This document shows positions 16,689-24,876 of a stretch of DNA of 31,594 nt, one piece after another. The DNA lies in the IMG/VR virus record IMGVR_UViG_3300005529_000077, positions 1 through 31,594 of that record. One strand, 5' to 3'. The notes under the pieces are model-generated. The model did not search any database and was not told the origin of the DNA. It saw only the letters and a list, made by a program, of their open reading frames with translations. The number at the start of each line of letters is the position of its first letter. Position 1 is the stretch's first letter. This DNA is from a virus. The position numbers were made by a program, and so were the translations under genes.

Positions 16689-17150
16689 ATGCCCTTCCTC
16701 GACGTCACCGGACTGCTGTCCGACCCCGACCTGGCGGACACCTTCGACGTCATCCGCCGGCAGGAGCAGGTCGGCCAGGATGGCGTCAGCAGGATCCTGC
16801 TGACGGTGTTCAAGGGCGTGGTCGGGGTGGTGAGTCCGGCCTCCCCGAACCAGCTGCAGCAGACCCCGGATGGCCGGCGCATGCAGAACGCGGTGACGGT
16901 GGTGACTACCTTCCGCCTGCAGGGGGTCGCCAAGGACGAGGTGCAGCGGACCTACCAGCCCGACCTGGTGCGGTGGTCCAGCGACCTCTACCAGGTGCGC
17001 GCCATCAACGAGTACACCCGCTTCGGCGCCGGCTTCGTCGAGGCCGTCAGCGAGGCCGTGGACACCCAGGACCTGCCGCCGGAAGTGCTGAAGCAGGTCA
17101 TCGGTTCGAAGATTTTCTCCGACCCCTCCAACTCCAACATGGTGGACTGA
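16689..17150 (+). CDS. Head-tail stopper-like protein
   Basis: Protein of 153 aa, 2 bp after the previous gene. The content suits a head-tail joining stopper: an extended N-terminal strand with DTFDVIRRQEQVGQDG, a PDGRRMQNAVTVVTTF segment, and near the end SSDLYQVRAINEYTRFGAGFVEAV, which resembles the closing WxxYGxGYxxA part of stopper proteins. Position between the gp10-like gene and the neck terminator supports the call. Confidence 0.65.
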   Translation: MPFLDVTGLLSDPDLADTFDVIRRQEQVGQDGVSRILLTVFKGVVGVVSPASPNQLQQTPDGRRMQNAVTVVTTFRLQGVAKDEVQRTYQPDLVRWSSDLYQVRAINEYTRFGAGFVEAVSEAVDTQDLPPEVLKQVIGSKIFSDPSNSNMVD

Positions 17151-17152
17151 CG

Positions 17153-17521
17153 ATGCTGCTCTACGTGAAGGATGGCAGCGGCATCGGCCGCTACGAGGTG
17201 GTCGAGGGCCAGGAGGATGCGACGATCCAGGACCGCTCCGGCACGGTCGCCGCTGGTGGCACCGCACAGGCCTTCCTGGCCGCGAACCCCAGCAGCGATT
17301 CAGCGGTCGGCCGCAGCGGCTGGTTCCTCCAGAACAACTCCAGCGCCGCCCTGGTCGTCAACATACTCGGCACGGCCGGACCCGGCGCCGGCGTGGTGGT
17401 CGCCGCCGGGCAGACCGCGGGCACCCTCGAAGGAGCCGCTGTTCGGCTGCCTCTCACTACTGGAGCCGTCAGCATCTACGGCGGCACCAACGGCCAGGCC
17501 TTCGCCGGCTTGGAGTGGTAG
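17153..17521 (+). CDS. Small Gly/Ala-rich neck-region protein, unknown
   Basis: Protein of 122 aa from the ATG at 17153, 2 bp after the previous stop; upstream frame is shadow. It is beta-rich and Gly/Ala/Thr-rich (GRSGWFLQNNSSAALVVNILG, GVVVAAGQTAGTLEGAAV, TTGAVSIYGGTNG) and looks like a small all-beta decoration or surface protein. A similar composition is seen in virion attachment or decoration proteins, but no family is recognised. Being just before the neck terminator, it may sit at the collar. Confidence 0.7.
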   Translation: MLLYVKDGSGIGRYEVVEGQEDATIQDRSGTVAAGGTAQAFLAANPSSDSAVGRSGWFLQNNSSAALVVNILGTAGPGAGVVVAAGQTAGTLEGAAVRLPLTTGAVSIYGGTNGQAFAGLEW

Positions 17522-18175
17522 GTGGGCAACCCGAACACCAGCGCCACCGGCGGACCGCTGGCGGCGAAGCCACAGTTCGTCCTGGGGCCGCCCAGCGGCG
17601 GCACGGCCGGGCTCGGCTGCGGCGTCCTCGGCGGCAGCAACATCGAGGACGGGGCCCAGATCGGCGGCCTCATGGGTTTCTTCCAGGCCCTGATCGTGTC
17701 CCTTACCGGCCTGCCCGGGAACTACGTGCGGCCGCGGTGGCAACAGAACGCCCCGGTCCAGCCGGACATTTCAACGAACTGGTGCGCCTTCGGGCAGGTG
17801 CGGAGCTCGGCGGATTTCAATGCCAACGAGGCGCACATCAACAAAATGAATGTCACCTTGCGCAACGAGGTGATCGAGCTGCAATGCAGCTTCTACGGCC
17901 CCCAGGCTGACAACTACGCACGGGATCTCCGCGACGGCCTGCAGGTCGCGCAGAACCGGGAAGTCCTCACCCTCAATGGCATGGGCCTCGTCGACACCGG
18001 AGATCTCACGCCGGTGCCAGAAGAGACCAAGGGCCGTTGGTATTACCGGATCGACCTGCCGCTGCGCATCCGCCGGGTGCTGCTGCGGGAATACCCGGTG
18101 CTCGACATCGAGTCGGCCTCGATCCAGCTGCAAACCGACGCCGGCATCAACGAAACCATCAACGTCCAGGAGTAA
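17522..18175 (+). CDS. Neck terminator protein, LIC_12616 / gp12-like
   Basis: Protein of 217 aa with a GTG start directly after the previous TAG. The core LMGFFQALIVSLTGLPGNYVRPRWQ near 51-75 with following VQPDISTNWCAFGQV, then IELQCSFYGPQADNYARDLRDGLQVAQNRE and YRIDLPLRIRR, is typical of the LIC_12616/phage neck terminator family. It caps the tail tube and joins it to the neck. The order neck terminator, sheath, tube is standard for this kind of myovirus. Confidence 0.87.
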   Translation: MGNPNTSATGGPLAAKPQFVLGPPSGGTAGLGCGVLGGSNIEDGAQIGGLMGFFQALIVSLTGLPGNYVRPRWQQNAPVQPDISTNWCAFGQVRSSADFNANEAHINKMNVTLRNEVIELQCSFYGPQADNYARDLRDGLQVAQNREVLTLNGMGLVDTGDLTPVPEETKGRWYYRIDLPLRIRRVLLREYPVLDIESASIQLQTDAGINETINVQE

Positions 18176-18178
18176 TCC

Positions 18179-19669
18179 ATGGGAACCCCCCTCCCCGTTT
18201 CCCTGCTGGTGAGCGTATCGGTCACGCTGACGCCCCAGCCGGCGCAGGCGCAGTCGGTCAATACCGCGCTGTTCCTGGGCTCGTCCACGGTCATCGACAC
18301 CGTTCAGCGCCTCCGCAGCTATGCCACGCTCGCGGCCGTCGGCCAGGACTTCGCCAGCAACACGCCGGAGTACCTGGCGGCAGCGCTGTGGTTCGGCCAG
18401 TCGCCGCAGCCGCAGAGCTTGTATATCGGGCGTTGGGTGCAGTCGGCGTCCCACGGCCAGCTGATCTGCGGCGCCCTCGGCAACAGCACCCTGGCGGCCC
18501 TGGAAGCGGTCACCAGCGGCGGCTTCACCGTCACCGTCGACGGCGGCTCCGCGCAGCACCTATCGGGCCTGAACTTCAGCGGCATCACCAACTTCAATGG
18601 CGCGGCCGCCATCATCAGCGCGGCCCTCACCGGCGCGACCTGCGCCTACAGCGCAACGCAGAACCAGTTCGTCATCACCTCGAGCACGACCGGCACCAGC
18701 TCGACGGTGAGCTTCCTGAGCGCCCCGCTCTCCGGCACCGACATCAGCGCCCTGATCAACGGCACCAACGCCAGTGGCAATGGCGCCTACCAGGCCCCCG
18801 GCCTGGCTGCGGAGACGGCGCTGGCGGCGGTGGAGCTGTTCGATACCGAATTCGGCAGCAAGTGGTACGGGCTGGTCGTGCTCGGCGCCGCCGACAGCGA
18901 CCATGAGGCCATCGCCGCCTATATCGAGGGCGACAGCTCGCCGATCCACATCTATGGCGCCACCTCGTCGGAGGCCGGCATCCTGTCGGGCACTAGTACG
19001 ACCGATATTGCATTCATCCTCAACTCGCTCGGCTACGAGCGCACGCTGCTCCAGTATTCCAGCAGCAATCCCTACGCGGTGTGCTCCCTGCTGGGGCGCG
19101 CGTTGACCGTCGACTACACGGCGAGCAATTCGGCGATTGATCTGATGTTCAAATCCGAGCCAGGGATCGTCTCCGAGAATATCTCGGACTCCCAGCTGCA
19201 GGCTTTGCTGGCCAAATCGTGCAATGCATTTTTGGCCTACCAGAGCGGAACGATCACTTCGATCATCCAGCCCGGCAACATGATCGGCGGCATCCCGATC
19301 GACGAGCGCACCGGCGTGGATTGGCTGGCGCTGGGCCTGCAGATCGACGTGTTCAATGCCCTATACACAACCCCGACAAAGGTTCCACAAACCGACAGCG
19401 GCAACCACATCCTCACGACGGTAATGGAAGCCAGGTGCCAGCAGTCCGTGAACAACGGCACCCTGGCGCCGGGTGTGTGGAATGCCGGGGGCTTCGGCGC
19501 GCTGCAGCAAGGGCAATGGCTGTCCGCGGGCTACTACGTCTACGCGCCGCCCATCGCCACCCAGAACCAGGCCGACCGCGCCGCCCGCAAGTCGGTTCCC
19601 TTCCAGATCGCCGCCAAGCTGGCCGGCTCCGTCCGCAACGTCAGCATCGGCCTCATCGTTAACCAGTAG
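18179..19669 (+). CDS. Tail sheath-like protein, DUF3383
   Basis: Protein of 496 aa with an AGGAG site before the ATG. A DUF3383 N-terminus (LVSVSVTLTPQPAQAQSVNTALFLGSS) is followed by FGQSPQPQSLYIGRW, an inserted beta domain near 115-190 (GGFTVTVDGG, FVITSSTTGTSSTVSF), then ETALAAVELFDTEFGSKWYGLVV and a C-terminal part with GTITSIIQPGNMIGGIPIDERTGVDWLALGLQIDVFNALYT. These are the contractile sheath proteins of many proteobacterial myoviruses, and they show that the tail contracts. Confidence 0.93.
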   Translation: MGTPLPVSLLVSVSVTLTPQPAQAQSVNTALFLGSSTVIDTVQRLRSYATLAAVGQDFASNTPEYLAAALWFGQSPQPQSLYIGRWVQSASHGQLICGALGNSTLAALEAVTSGGFTVTVDGGSAQHLSGLNFSGITNFNGAAAIISAALTGATCAYSATQNQFVITSSTTGTSSTVSFLSAPLSGTDISALINGTNASGNGAYQAPGLAAETALAAVELFDTEFGSKWYGLVVLGAADSDHEAIAAYIEGDSSPIHIYGATSSEAGILSGTSTTDIAFILNSLGYERTLLQYSSSNPYAVCSLLGRALTVDYTASNSAIDLMFKSEPGIVSENISDSQLQALLAKSCNAFLAYQSGTITSIIQPGNMIGGIPIDERTGVDWLALGLQIDVFNALYTTPTKVPQTDSGNHILTTVMEARCQQSVNNGTLAPGVWNAGGFGALQQGQWLSAGYYVYAPPIATQNQADRAARKSVPFQIAAKLAGSVRNVSIGLIVNQ

Positions 19670-19680
19670 GAGCATTCGCA

Positions 19681-20199
19681 ATGGCCGCCCCTGGATACAC
19701 CTACAGCTTCCTCGATGTCGTCTGCAGCCTCAATGGCCCCAGCGGCATCATCAGCCTTGGCGCTGGCGCCGCAATCGCGGAGGAAGGCATCGACATCGAG
19801 CCATCCGTCGATGCCAACCACATGGATGTCGGCGCCGACGGTAGTTCGATGCACAGCCTTAGCGCCAACAAGAGCGCCACTGCTACGGTGCGCTTGCTGC
19901 GCGCGTCTGTTGTGAACTACCAGCTCCAGCAGATGTACAACATCCAGCGCGGCAGCGGCCTACTGTGGGGCCAGAACAACCTTTCGGTTGGAAACCCCGT
20001 CTCGGGGGACAAGATCACCGGGGCCCAAGTCGCCTTCCGCCGGCAGCCAAGCATTCCCTACAAGGTCCAGGGCGGCTTCCTGATCTGGACCTTCGACATT
20101 GGCCTGCTCGACACCACCCTGGGCGGCAGTCTCCTCAGCCAGCTGCTCGGCGCCGTCTCGGCTGCCGGCAATCTGGTGTCAGCCATTCCGCAGGGGTAA
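19681..20199 (+). CDS. Tail tube-like protein, DUF3277
   Basis: Protein of 172 aa preceded by TAGGAG. The start YTYSFLDVVCSLNGPSGIISLG, then GADGSSMHSLSANKSATATVRLLRASVVNYQLQQMYN near 58-94, and the closing strand FDIGLLDTTLGG are marks of DUF3277 proteins, found after DUF3383 in the same gene order. It forms the inner tube. The last 20 residues are hydrophobic and Ala-rich (LLGAVSAAGNLVSAIPQG), a mild oddity. Confidence 0.9.
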   Translation: MAAPGYTYSFLDVVCSLNGPSGIISLGAGAAIAEEGIDIEPSVDANHMDVGADGSSMHSLSANKSATATVRLLRASVVNYQLQQMYNIQRGSGLLWGQNNLSVGNPVSGDKITGAQVAFRRQPSIPYKVQGGFLIWTFDIGLLDTTLGGSLLSQLLGAVSAAGNLVSAIPQG

Positions 20200-20202
20200 G
20201 AC

Positions 20203-20637
20203 ATGGAAATCGGCGGCAAGACCTACCAGATCGGCAAAATGCCGGTCAAAACCCAGTACCACGTCATGCGGCGCATTCTGCCCGCGGCGATGGCCCTGCC
20301 GGAACTGCTGGGAGCGCTGGACCGATTTAAGGACAAGGCCGATGCAACCGGTTTCGTCGCTTCGGTCGTACCGTTCGCCAAGGCGCTGTCCTCGATGAGT
20401 GACCAGGACTCCGAGTTCGTCATCGACGCCTGCCTGCGGGTCTGCAAGCGCGAGGAGAACGGCCGGCCGTTCCCGCTTACCGCGGCCAATGGCTCTCTGA
20501 TGTACCAGGACCTCACCCTGGCCGGCATCATTGCCCTGACCGTGGAGGTGCTGCGGGAGAACCTGTCGAGTTTTTTTCCCGAAGTCATGGCCCTCGTTAC
20601 GGGGGCGACTCCGGAAACGTCCAGTACGTCACCCTGA
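20203..20637 (+). CDS. Tail assembly chaperone (G-type, zero-frame product)
   Basis: Protein of 144 aa, 3 bp after the tube gene. It is mainly helical: the N-terminus has EIGGKTYQIGKMPVKTQYHVMRRILPAAMALPE, and the middle has FAKALSSMSDQDSEFVIDACLRVCKRE. It sits where the lambda G gene equivalent lies, just before the tape measure. Its codons SSFF at 20566-20577 contain the slippery heptamer T TTT TTT; most ribosomes would continue in frame to 20637, and a fraction would shift to make the longer product. Confidence 0.85.
   Translation: MEIGGKTYQIGKMPVKTQYHVMRRILPAAMALPELLGALDRFKDKADATGFVASVVPFAKALSSMSDQDSEFVIDACLRVCKREENGRPFPLTAANGSLMYQDLTLAGIIALTVEVLRENLSSFFPEVMALVTGATPETSSTSP
20571..20606 (+). 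promoter_or_regulatory. Programmed -1 frameshift signal
   Basis: Slippery heptamer T TTT TTT at 20571-20577, in the correct phase (agT TTT TTT). Twelve nt downstream a hairpin GCCCTCG (20590-20596) / CGGGGGC (20600-20606) forms 7 pairs, one a G-U, with a UUA loop. The new frame leads into the T-like extension. Confidence 0.85.
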
Positions 20638-20807
20638 GCAGCGGCGACGACTTCCTGATGCGACCGGTGCTCGCCAAGCTGATCCGCTACGAGAGCCTGC
20701 TGGACGGCACCCTCGACCTGGCCGACATCTGCGAGTTGAACGAGGCCCTCGACGTGCAGAGCGAAAATGAACGGCGCCACTTCGAGTCGATCAAGGCGGG
20801 TCGCTGA
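20577..20807 (+). CDS. Tail assembly chaperone extension (T-type) made by -1 frameshift
   Basis: The -1 frame after 20577 stays open to TGA at 20805-20807 and codes for 76 residues. The second half (GDDFLMRPVLAKLIRYESLL, DLADICELNEALDVQSENE) resembles small tail chaperones of the DUF6889 kind. No start codon with a ribosome site lies before the conserved part; the first ATG falls inside it. The full product is join 20203-20577 and 20577-20807, 201 aa. The stop overlaps the ATG of the tape measure (TGATG). Independent initiation at an unusual codon is the alternative. Confidence 0.85.
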   Translation, partial: SRSHGPRYGGDSGNVQYVTLSSGDDFLMRPVLAKLIRYESLLDGTLDLADICELNEALDVQSENERRHFESIKAGR

Positions 20808-22399
20808 TGGCCGGTGAAAATGTGCTGCGCGAGTTCCTGGTCAGGCTCGGCTTCAAGGTCGACGATGCGACCTACAAGCGCTTCACCGATTCCATCACGA
20901 CCGTCACCAAGAGCGTTGCCCAGCTCGGACTGACCGTCGAGGGTGCCGCGCTGGGGATCGAGGCGCTGGCGCTGCGGTTTGCGAGCGCTGGGGACAAGAT
21001 GTATTGGAATAGCCGCCGAATTGGCGACTCGGTCCAGCACATTGAACGGTTCAAGTTTGCCATCTCTCAGGTTGGCGGCTCTGCCGAAGGTGCTGAAAGT
21101 TCAGTCCGGACGTTTGCGGACAAGGTGGCCATGTACGGCCCGAGATTTGCCTCGGGCCTTGGCCTAGACCCCACCAAGTACCACGGGACGGTCGAACTAT
21201 TCGATGCGATCCTACATCGACTCAGCACGATGCCAGAAGCGGTGCGCCGGGTACGCGGACAGTTTCTCGGCGCCGATCTAGATACGCTCCTCGCTGGTGG
21301 CCGAGACACCGGGCGGTGGGAACACTTTTACGATCGCGTCCAGAAAAGTGCGGGCCTAAATCAGGACAAGGTCGCGGCCCTTTCGATGAGGCTTCAGCAA
21401 AATGTTCGTTCGCTCCAATTGGTCGGAAAGACGTTGGCGTGGAAGGTATTTTCGGATATTGCTGAAAAGCACGGCCCCGACTTCGAACGCTTCGTCACAC
21501 AACTGGTCGACAACCTCCCCAACCTGGCACGTCAAATCGAACATGTGCTGGACCAGGTGCTGAAGCTCAGCAAGGCCATCAATGATCTCGTCCAGCAATA
21601 CGGCGGCTGGAAGACCGTCGCTGAGGGCATCATCGCCCTGAAGTTCGCAGGCTGGGCCGCCGACTTCGTGGCGGCGCTCGCGACGATTGCTGCCTCGCCG
21701 GCCTTCGCATCGCTGATGCTGCTGTTCACTACAGGACTGGCTTTTTATAACCTGACACGACAGGTCATCGAGCAACCGGACAACCAGCCGGAGACCGCTC
21801 CCGGCAAACTGCCTGCCGGCCGCAAGGACAGGATCGGGATCGTCAACGATTACCTGTCCGGCAAGGGCTTTTCGGACGCACAGGTTGCGGGAATCCTCTC
21901 CAACCTGATCAGCGAAAGCCAGCTGAATCCGGCGGCCGAGAATGAAAAGGGCATGTACGGAATCGCCCAGTGGGACAAGTCCCGCCAGGCCCTATTCAAG
22001 CAGGTAATGGGTCACGACATCCACGGCAGCAGTCTGTCGGATCAACTCGATTTCATCGTCTGGGAGCTTGGCCACTCCGAGCTTGCCGCCGGTAGTCAGC
22101 TGAAGGGTGCGAAGAATGCGCGCATGGCGGCGATACGCTTCGGTCATGACTATGAGCGCTTCACCGATGCCGAACTGAGCGGCGCCCTGCTCGGCCGCGG
22201 TGCCCTTGCCGAGAGCATCTACAACGGCACGTTCCTGGGAGCCGGTGGCGCAAAGCATGGCGAAACGAATGTGACCAACACCGTCACCAATAACGTGACC
22301 AGCAGCGATCCGCAGGCGGCCGGCAAGGCCACCGGAACAGCTACGGAGGCGGCCCTGAACCGCTTCACGGCCCGCATGTTGAGCCCGAGGGTGCGCTGA
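20807..22399 (+). CDS. Tape measure protein with C-terminal lysozyme domain
   Basis: Sets tail length and may help DNA or enzyme entry. Length is 530 aa, short for a tape measure, so a short tail is expected. Residues 1-270 are helical (FLVRLGFKVDDATYKRFTDSI at the start, then GDKMYWNSRRIGDSVQHIE). A hydrophobic stretch at about 275-315 (FVAALATIAASPAFASLMLL) could cross a membrane. Residues about 341-460 are a phage tail lysozyme: ILSNLISESQLNP with the likely catalytic Glu, then GMYGIAQWDKSRQ and LDFIVWEL. Base composition is a little more AT-rich around 21.0-21.5 kb than in the neighbours. Confidence 0.88.
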   Translation: MAGENVLREFLVRLGFKVDDATYKRFTDSITTVTKSVAQLGLTVEGAALGIEALALRFASAGDKMYWNSRRIGDSVQHIERFKFAISQVGGSAEGAESSVRTFADKVAMYGPRFASGLGLDPTKYHGTVELFDAILHRLSTMPEAVRRVRGQFLGADLDTLLAGGRDTGRWEHFYDRVQKSAGLNQDKVAALSMRLQQNVRSLQLVGKTLAWKVFSDIAEKHGPDFERFVTQLVDNLPNLARQIEHVLDQVLKLSKAINDLVQQYGGWKTVAEGIIALKFAGWAADFVAALATIAASPAFASLMLLFTTGLAFYNLTRQVIEQPDNQPETAPGKLPAGRKDRIGIVNDYLSGKGFSDAQVAGILSNLISESQLNPAAENEKGMYGIAQWDKSRQALFKQVMGHDIHGSSLSDQLDFIVWELGHSELAAGSQLKGAKNARMAAIRFGHDYERFTDAELSGALLGRGALAESIYNGTFLGAGGAKHGETNVTNTVTNNVTSSDPQAAGKATGTATEAALNRFTARMLSPRVR

Positions 22400-23001
22400 T
22401 GGGATTCTCGCCAGCCGGGCCCCCGGCACAGTTCCTGATCCAGCAGTTGCTTGGCTCGTCGGATTCGCAGGTGACAGTTACGCCGTCCAAGCGCGGCTTC
22501 GCCACCAGCAGCGGCGAGATCGTGCTGCGGGCGAACGTGACCATCGAGGAAACGGCGATCGATGACCAAGTGATCACCGAGCACCCGGTCGAGCAGGGAG
22601 CGGCGATCACCGACCACACATATAGCAGGCCGGCGCGGGTGATCCTTCGACTGGGCTGGAGCCTGAGCGATCCTGAGGCGACGGGAGACGAGTATCTGAC
22701 GAAGGTGTACCAGCTCCTGTTGGAAATGCAGAAATCAGGCACCCTTTTGCAGCTTTTCACCGGAAAGCGCTCCTATCCGGCCGTACTGATCGAGTCGATC
22801 GCACAAACTACCGACGCCGCTTCAGAAAACACGCTGTATGTCACGGTCGTGTGCCGCGAGATCATACTTGTGCAGGTGCAGGCAGGGACGGTCAGCAACG
22901 ACCATAGTGTCCTGGCCAACCCGGAGTCGAACGCCCCGGTCGTCAATACGGGGGTCAAGCAGCCTATTCTCGCCCCCGGCGTCACCCCGCCGCCGAAGTG
23001 A
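22399..23001 (+). CDS. Dit-like baseplate protein
   Basis: Protein of 200 aa in a TGATG overlap with the tape measure stop. Pattern: EIVLRANVTIEETAIDDQVITEHPVEQGAAITDHTYSRPARVILRLGWS, then YLTKVYQLLLEMQKSGTLLQLFTGKRSYPAVLIESI. Extended strands, the conserved EHPVEQGAxITDH stretch and the closing strand YVTVVCREIILVQ are characteristic of the Dit-like family in phages with this gene order. It forms the ring where tube meets baseplate hub. The tail is Pro-rich. Confidence 0.85.
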   Translation: MGFSPAGPPAQFLIQQLLGSSDSQVTVTPSKRGFATSSGEIVLRANVTIEETAIDDQVITEHPVEQGAAITDHTYSRPARVILRLGWSLSDPEATGDEYLTKVYQLLLEMQKSGTLLQLFTGKRSYPAVLIESIAQTTDAASENTLYVTVVCREIILVQVQAGTVSNDHSVLANPESNAPVVNTGVKQPILAPGVTPPPK

Positions 23002-23006
23002 GAGCC

Positions 23007-23315
23007 ATGGCCACTTACGAGATCCCGACGAGCCCGCAGCCGCAGACTTTTACGGTGGCGCTGAACGGCGTCACCTATACGCTGCTTCTAAAGTGGAACG
23101 TCAGCGCGCAGGCATGGATGCTTGACATCAGCGATGCACAGGGCACGCCGATCGCAACCGGCATACCGCTAGTACCAGGACTCAACCTGGCCGGGCAGCT
23201 GGGGTATCTGGACTTCGCGTTCGACAGCCTGTTCGCATCGTCGGACAACGACCCGGCAGCCGTGCCAACTTTCAGCAGCCTCGGCTCGACCGGCCATCTG
23301 TACGCGGAGTTTTGA
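23007..23315 (+). CDS. Baseplate plug-like protein
   Basis: Protein of 102 aa. I chose the ATG at 23007 (MATYEIPTSPQPQTF), since the family starts this way; a GTG at 22998 is also in frame. The strand pattern QTFTVALNGVTYTLLLKWNVSAQAWMLDISDAQG and GIPLVPGLNLAGQLGYLDF matches small plug proteins (such as Pam3 gp18-like) that seal the tube in the baseplate hub. It overlaps the next start (TGATG). Confidence 0.82.
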   Translation: MATYEIPTSPQPQTFTVALNGVTYTLLLKWNVSAQAWMLDISDAQGTPIATGIPLVPGLNLAGQLGYLDFAFDSLFASSDNDPAAVPTFSSLGSTGHLYAEF

Positions 23316-24271
23316 TGGCCGGCAATACAGGAGTGCAGTATCCCCGCCAAGCCGGGGTTTATGTGGCGAACGCGAAGGGCGATGTTCTCGACCTGTCGCG
23401 GATGGAGTTTCACTTCGACATACGGCAGCACGACCTCACCACGCCGAACAATTGCGTGGTGCGTGTGTACAACCTTTCGGACGGCACCAAGGCCCAGCTG
23501 CAGCAGGACTTCGGGCAGGAGAATCGCGGCCAGCTTGTTGTGCAGGCCGGCTACCCCAGCAATTACGGCGCAGTGTTCAAGGGGGACGTGACCTTCTATC
23601 GCAGCGGAAAGGCCAACCCGACCGACTCGTTCTTGGACATTCAGGCGATCGATGGCGACCTGGCATACAGCTTTGCGGTGGTGAATCAGACCCTCGAAGC
23701 CAATGCCAACGGCTCGAAGGAGCAGTTGGATCAAATTCAGCAGGTTTACCAGGCAAATGGCGTCGACGAGGGATACTTGGCGCTGATCAGCCAGAATCGT
23801 CTGTCGCGGGCCAAAACCCTGTTCGGCCTGGCCCGGGACTACCTGGACGAGATCGCCGCGACGAACAATCTGCGCTGGTCAATCCAGCAGGGAAAGCTGC
23901 AGATGACGCCTGTGGGCGGCTTCCTGCCGCAGGCCGCTATGCCTCTGAACAGCGCCAGCGGCCTCATCGGCATCCCGGAGGTGCAGCCGGACGGACTGCA
24001 TGTGCGAGCGCTGATCAACCCGGCGTTTCTGCCGGGTCAGCTTTTGTACATCAACAACCGGGATATCGTGAATTATTTGCTGAGCCCGGGTCTGGAGTCA
24101 TTGGTGGAAGCGCCCTTTCTTCCGACCGCCGCGCAACTCAGCGACGGCACCTGGACGATCATGGTCGCCAATCACACCGGCGGCACGAGAGAGAACTCTT
24201 TCTACACGGAGATGATCTGCCTTGCCCCGAATCAGCCGGTACCGCCTCAGCTCTGGCCGAGGCTTCTGTAG
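23315..24271 (+). CDS. Baseplate hub protein (gp44/gp27-like)
   Basis: Protein of 318 aa from the ATG at 23315, which overlaps the previous stop; a TTG one codon upstream is possible. The order LDLSRMEFHFDIRQHD, then NNCVVRVYNLS near 45-55, GQLVVQAGYPSNYGAVFKGDV, a helical NGSKEQLDQIQQVYQ and later LRWSIQQGKLQMTPVGGF, is typical of baseplate hub proteins of Mu gp44-like build in this phage group. It would normally be followed closely by the spike gene; here the spike is 3.3 kb away because of the inserted cassette. Confidence 0.85.
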   Translation: MAGNTGVQYPRQAGVYVANAKGDVLDLSRMEFHFDIRQHDLTTPNNCVVRVYNLSDGTKAQLQQDFGQENRGQLVVQAGYPSNYGAVFKGDVTFYRSGKANPTDSFLDIQAIDGDLAYSFAVVNQTLEANANGSKEQLDQIQQVYQANGVDEGYLALISQNRLSRAKTLFGLARDYLDEIAATNNLRWSIQQGKLQMTPVGGFLPQAAMPLNSASGLIGIPEVQPDGLHVRALINPAFLPGQLLYINNRDIVNYLLSPGLESLVEAPFLPTAAQLSDGTWTIMVANHTGGTRENSFYTEMICLAPNQPVPPQLWPRLL

Positions 24272-24280
24272 GAGACGTCC

Positions 24281-24460
24281 ATGATCATCGTGAAATGCAC
24301 CAACATCGGCGGCCGCTGGCGCCCGAACCGGCTTGACGAGCTGCGCCAGGCCGAGCGAGCCGCGGGCCAGCGATATGCCCAGCGCGAGGCTGCCAACCAG
24401 TACGCGGAGGACGTCGCCCAGTTTCGCCGTCCGCCGGGCGTGCCGGGGCGCCGGGGATGA
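24281..24460 (+). CDS. Small basic protein (59 aa)
   Basis: ATG at 24281 with a good site (TAGGAG, 7-nt spacing) and TGA at 24458-24460, overlapping the next ATG. The peptide starts MIIVKCTNIGGRWRPNRLDE, is rich in Arg/Gln/Ala through an amphipathic helix (RQAERAAGQRYAQREAANQY), and ends in a Pro/Gly/Arg tail. No family recognised. The ribosome site and both couplings support a real gene. Confidence 0.65.
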   Translation: MIIVKCTNIGGRWRPNRLDELRQAERAAGQRYAQREAANQYAEDVAQFRRPPGVPGRRG

Positions 24461-24876
24461 ACGTCACGCTGAGCTTTGACGTCTCCAGGCTGAAGGCCGA
24501 TCTGGCCGCCTTGCCGTCAGGGCTTTCCGAAGGAAAGCTTTACCAGATCGTCCACGATGCGCTGCGCGTGGGCCCGGATATCCGCGTCGCTACTGACGCG
24601 GCCGCAGATGGCGCCCTTCAACTCATCGTCCCGCTTTGGCTCGATGTTGGGAAACAGTTCCGTCAGAGCGAATCGATGAGCAAACAACTCCGGGACTTTA
24701 TCAACAAGGTAACGATCCCCGCCGAGCCTAATTCGCCCGACCCGGCGGAGAGCCAGCCGGAAGCAGCGCAAGCTGCGCCTGCAAAACTCGTATCAGTTCA
24801 ACTGCTACGGACGGGGGGACCAGCAGAGGGTGAAGCTTCGGCGGCGGACTGTCCGATTTTTGTGCTTCCGGAATGA
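24457..24876 (+). CDS. Unknown protein (139 aa), 3' end overlaps a leftward gene
   Basis: Starts in an ATGA overlap with the 59-aa gene. Residues 1-90 look folded (VTLSFDVSRLKADLAALPSG, LYQIVHDALRVGPDIR, LQLIVPLWLDVGKQF). After residue 90 the chain is Pro/Ala/Glu-rich and runs antisense to the leftward gene at 24728-24982 for 149 bp. That part may be a random extension created when the leftward cassette was inserted. No family recognised. Confidence 0.55.
   Translation: MNVTLSFDVSRLKADLAALPSGLSEGKLYQIVHDALRVGPDIRVATDAAADGALQLIVPLWLDVGKQFRQSESMSKQLRDFINKVTIPAEPNSPDPAESQPEAAQAAPAKLVSVQLLRTGGPAEGEASAADCPIFVLPE

Noticed and set aside
24517-24771. Leftward frame as a fourth gene of the moron arm
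   Set aside because: It overlaps the 84-aa leftward gene, has no ribosome site and lies opposite the better-supported part of the rightward 139-aa gene.
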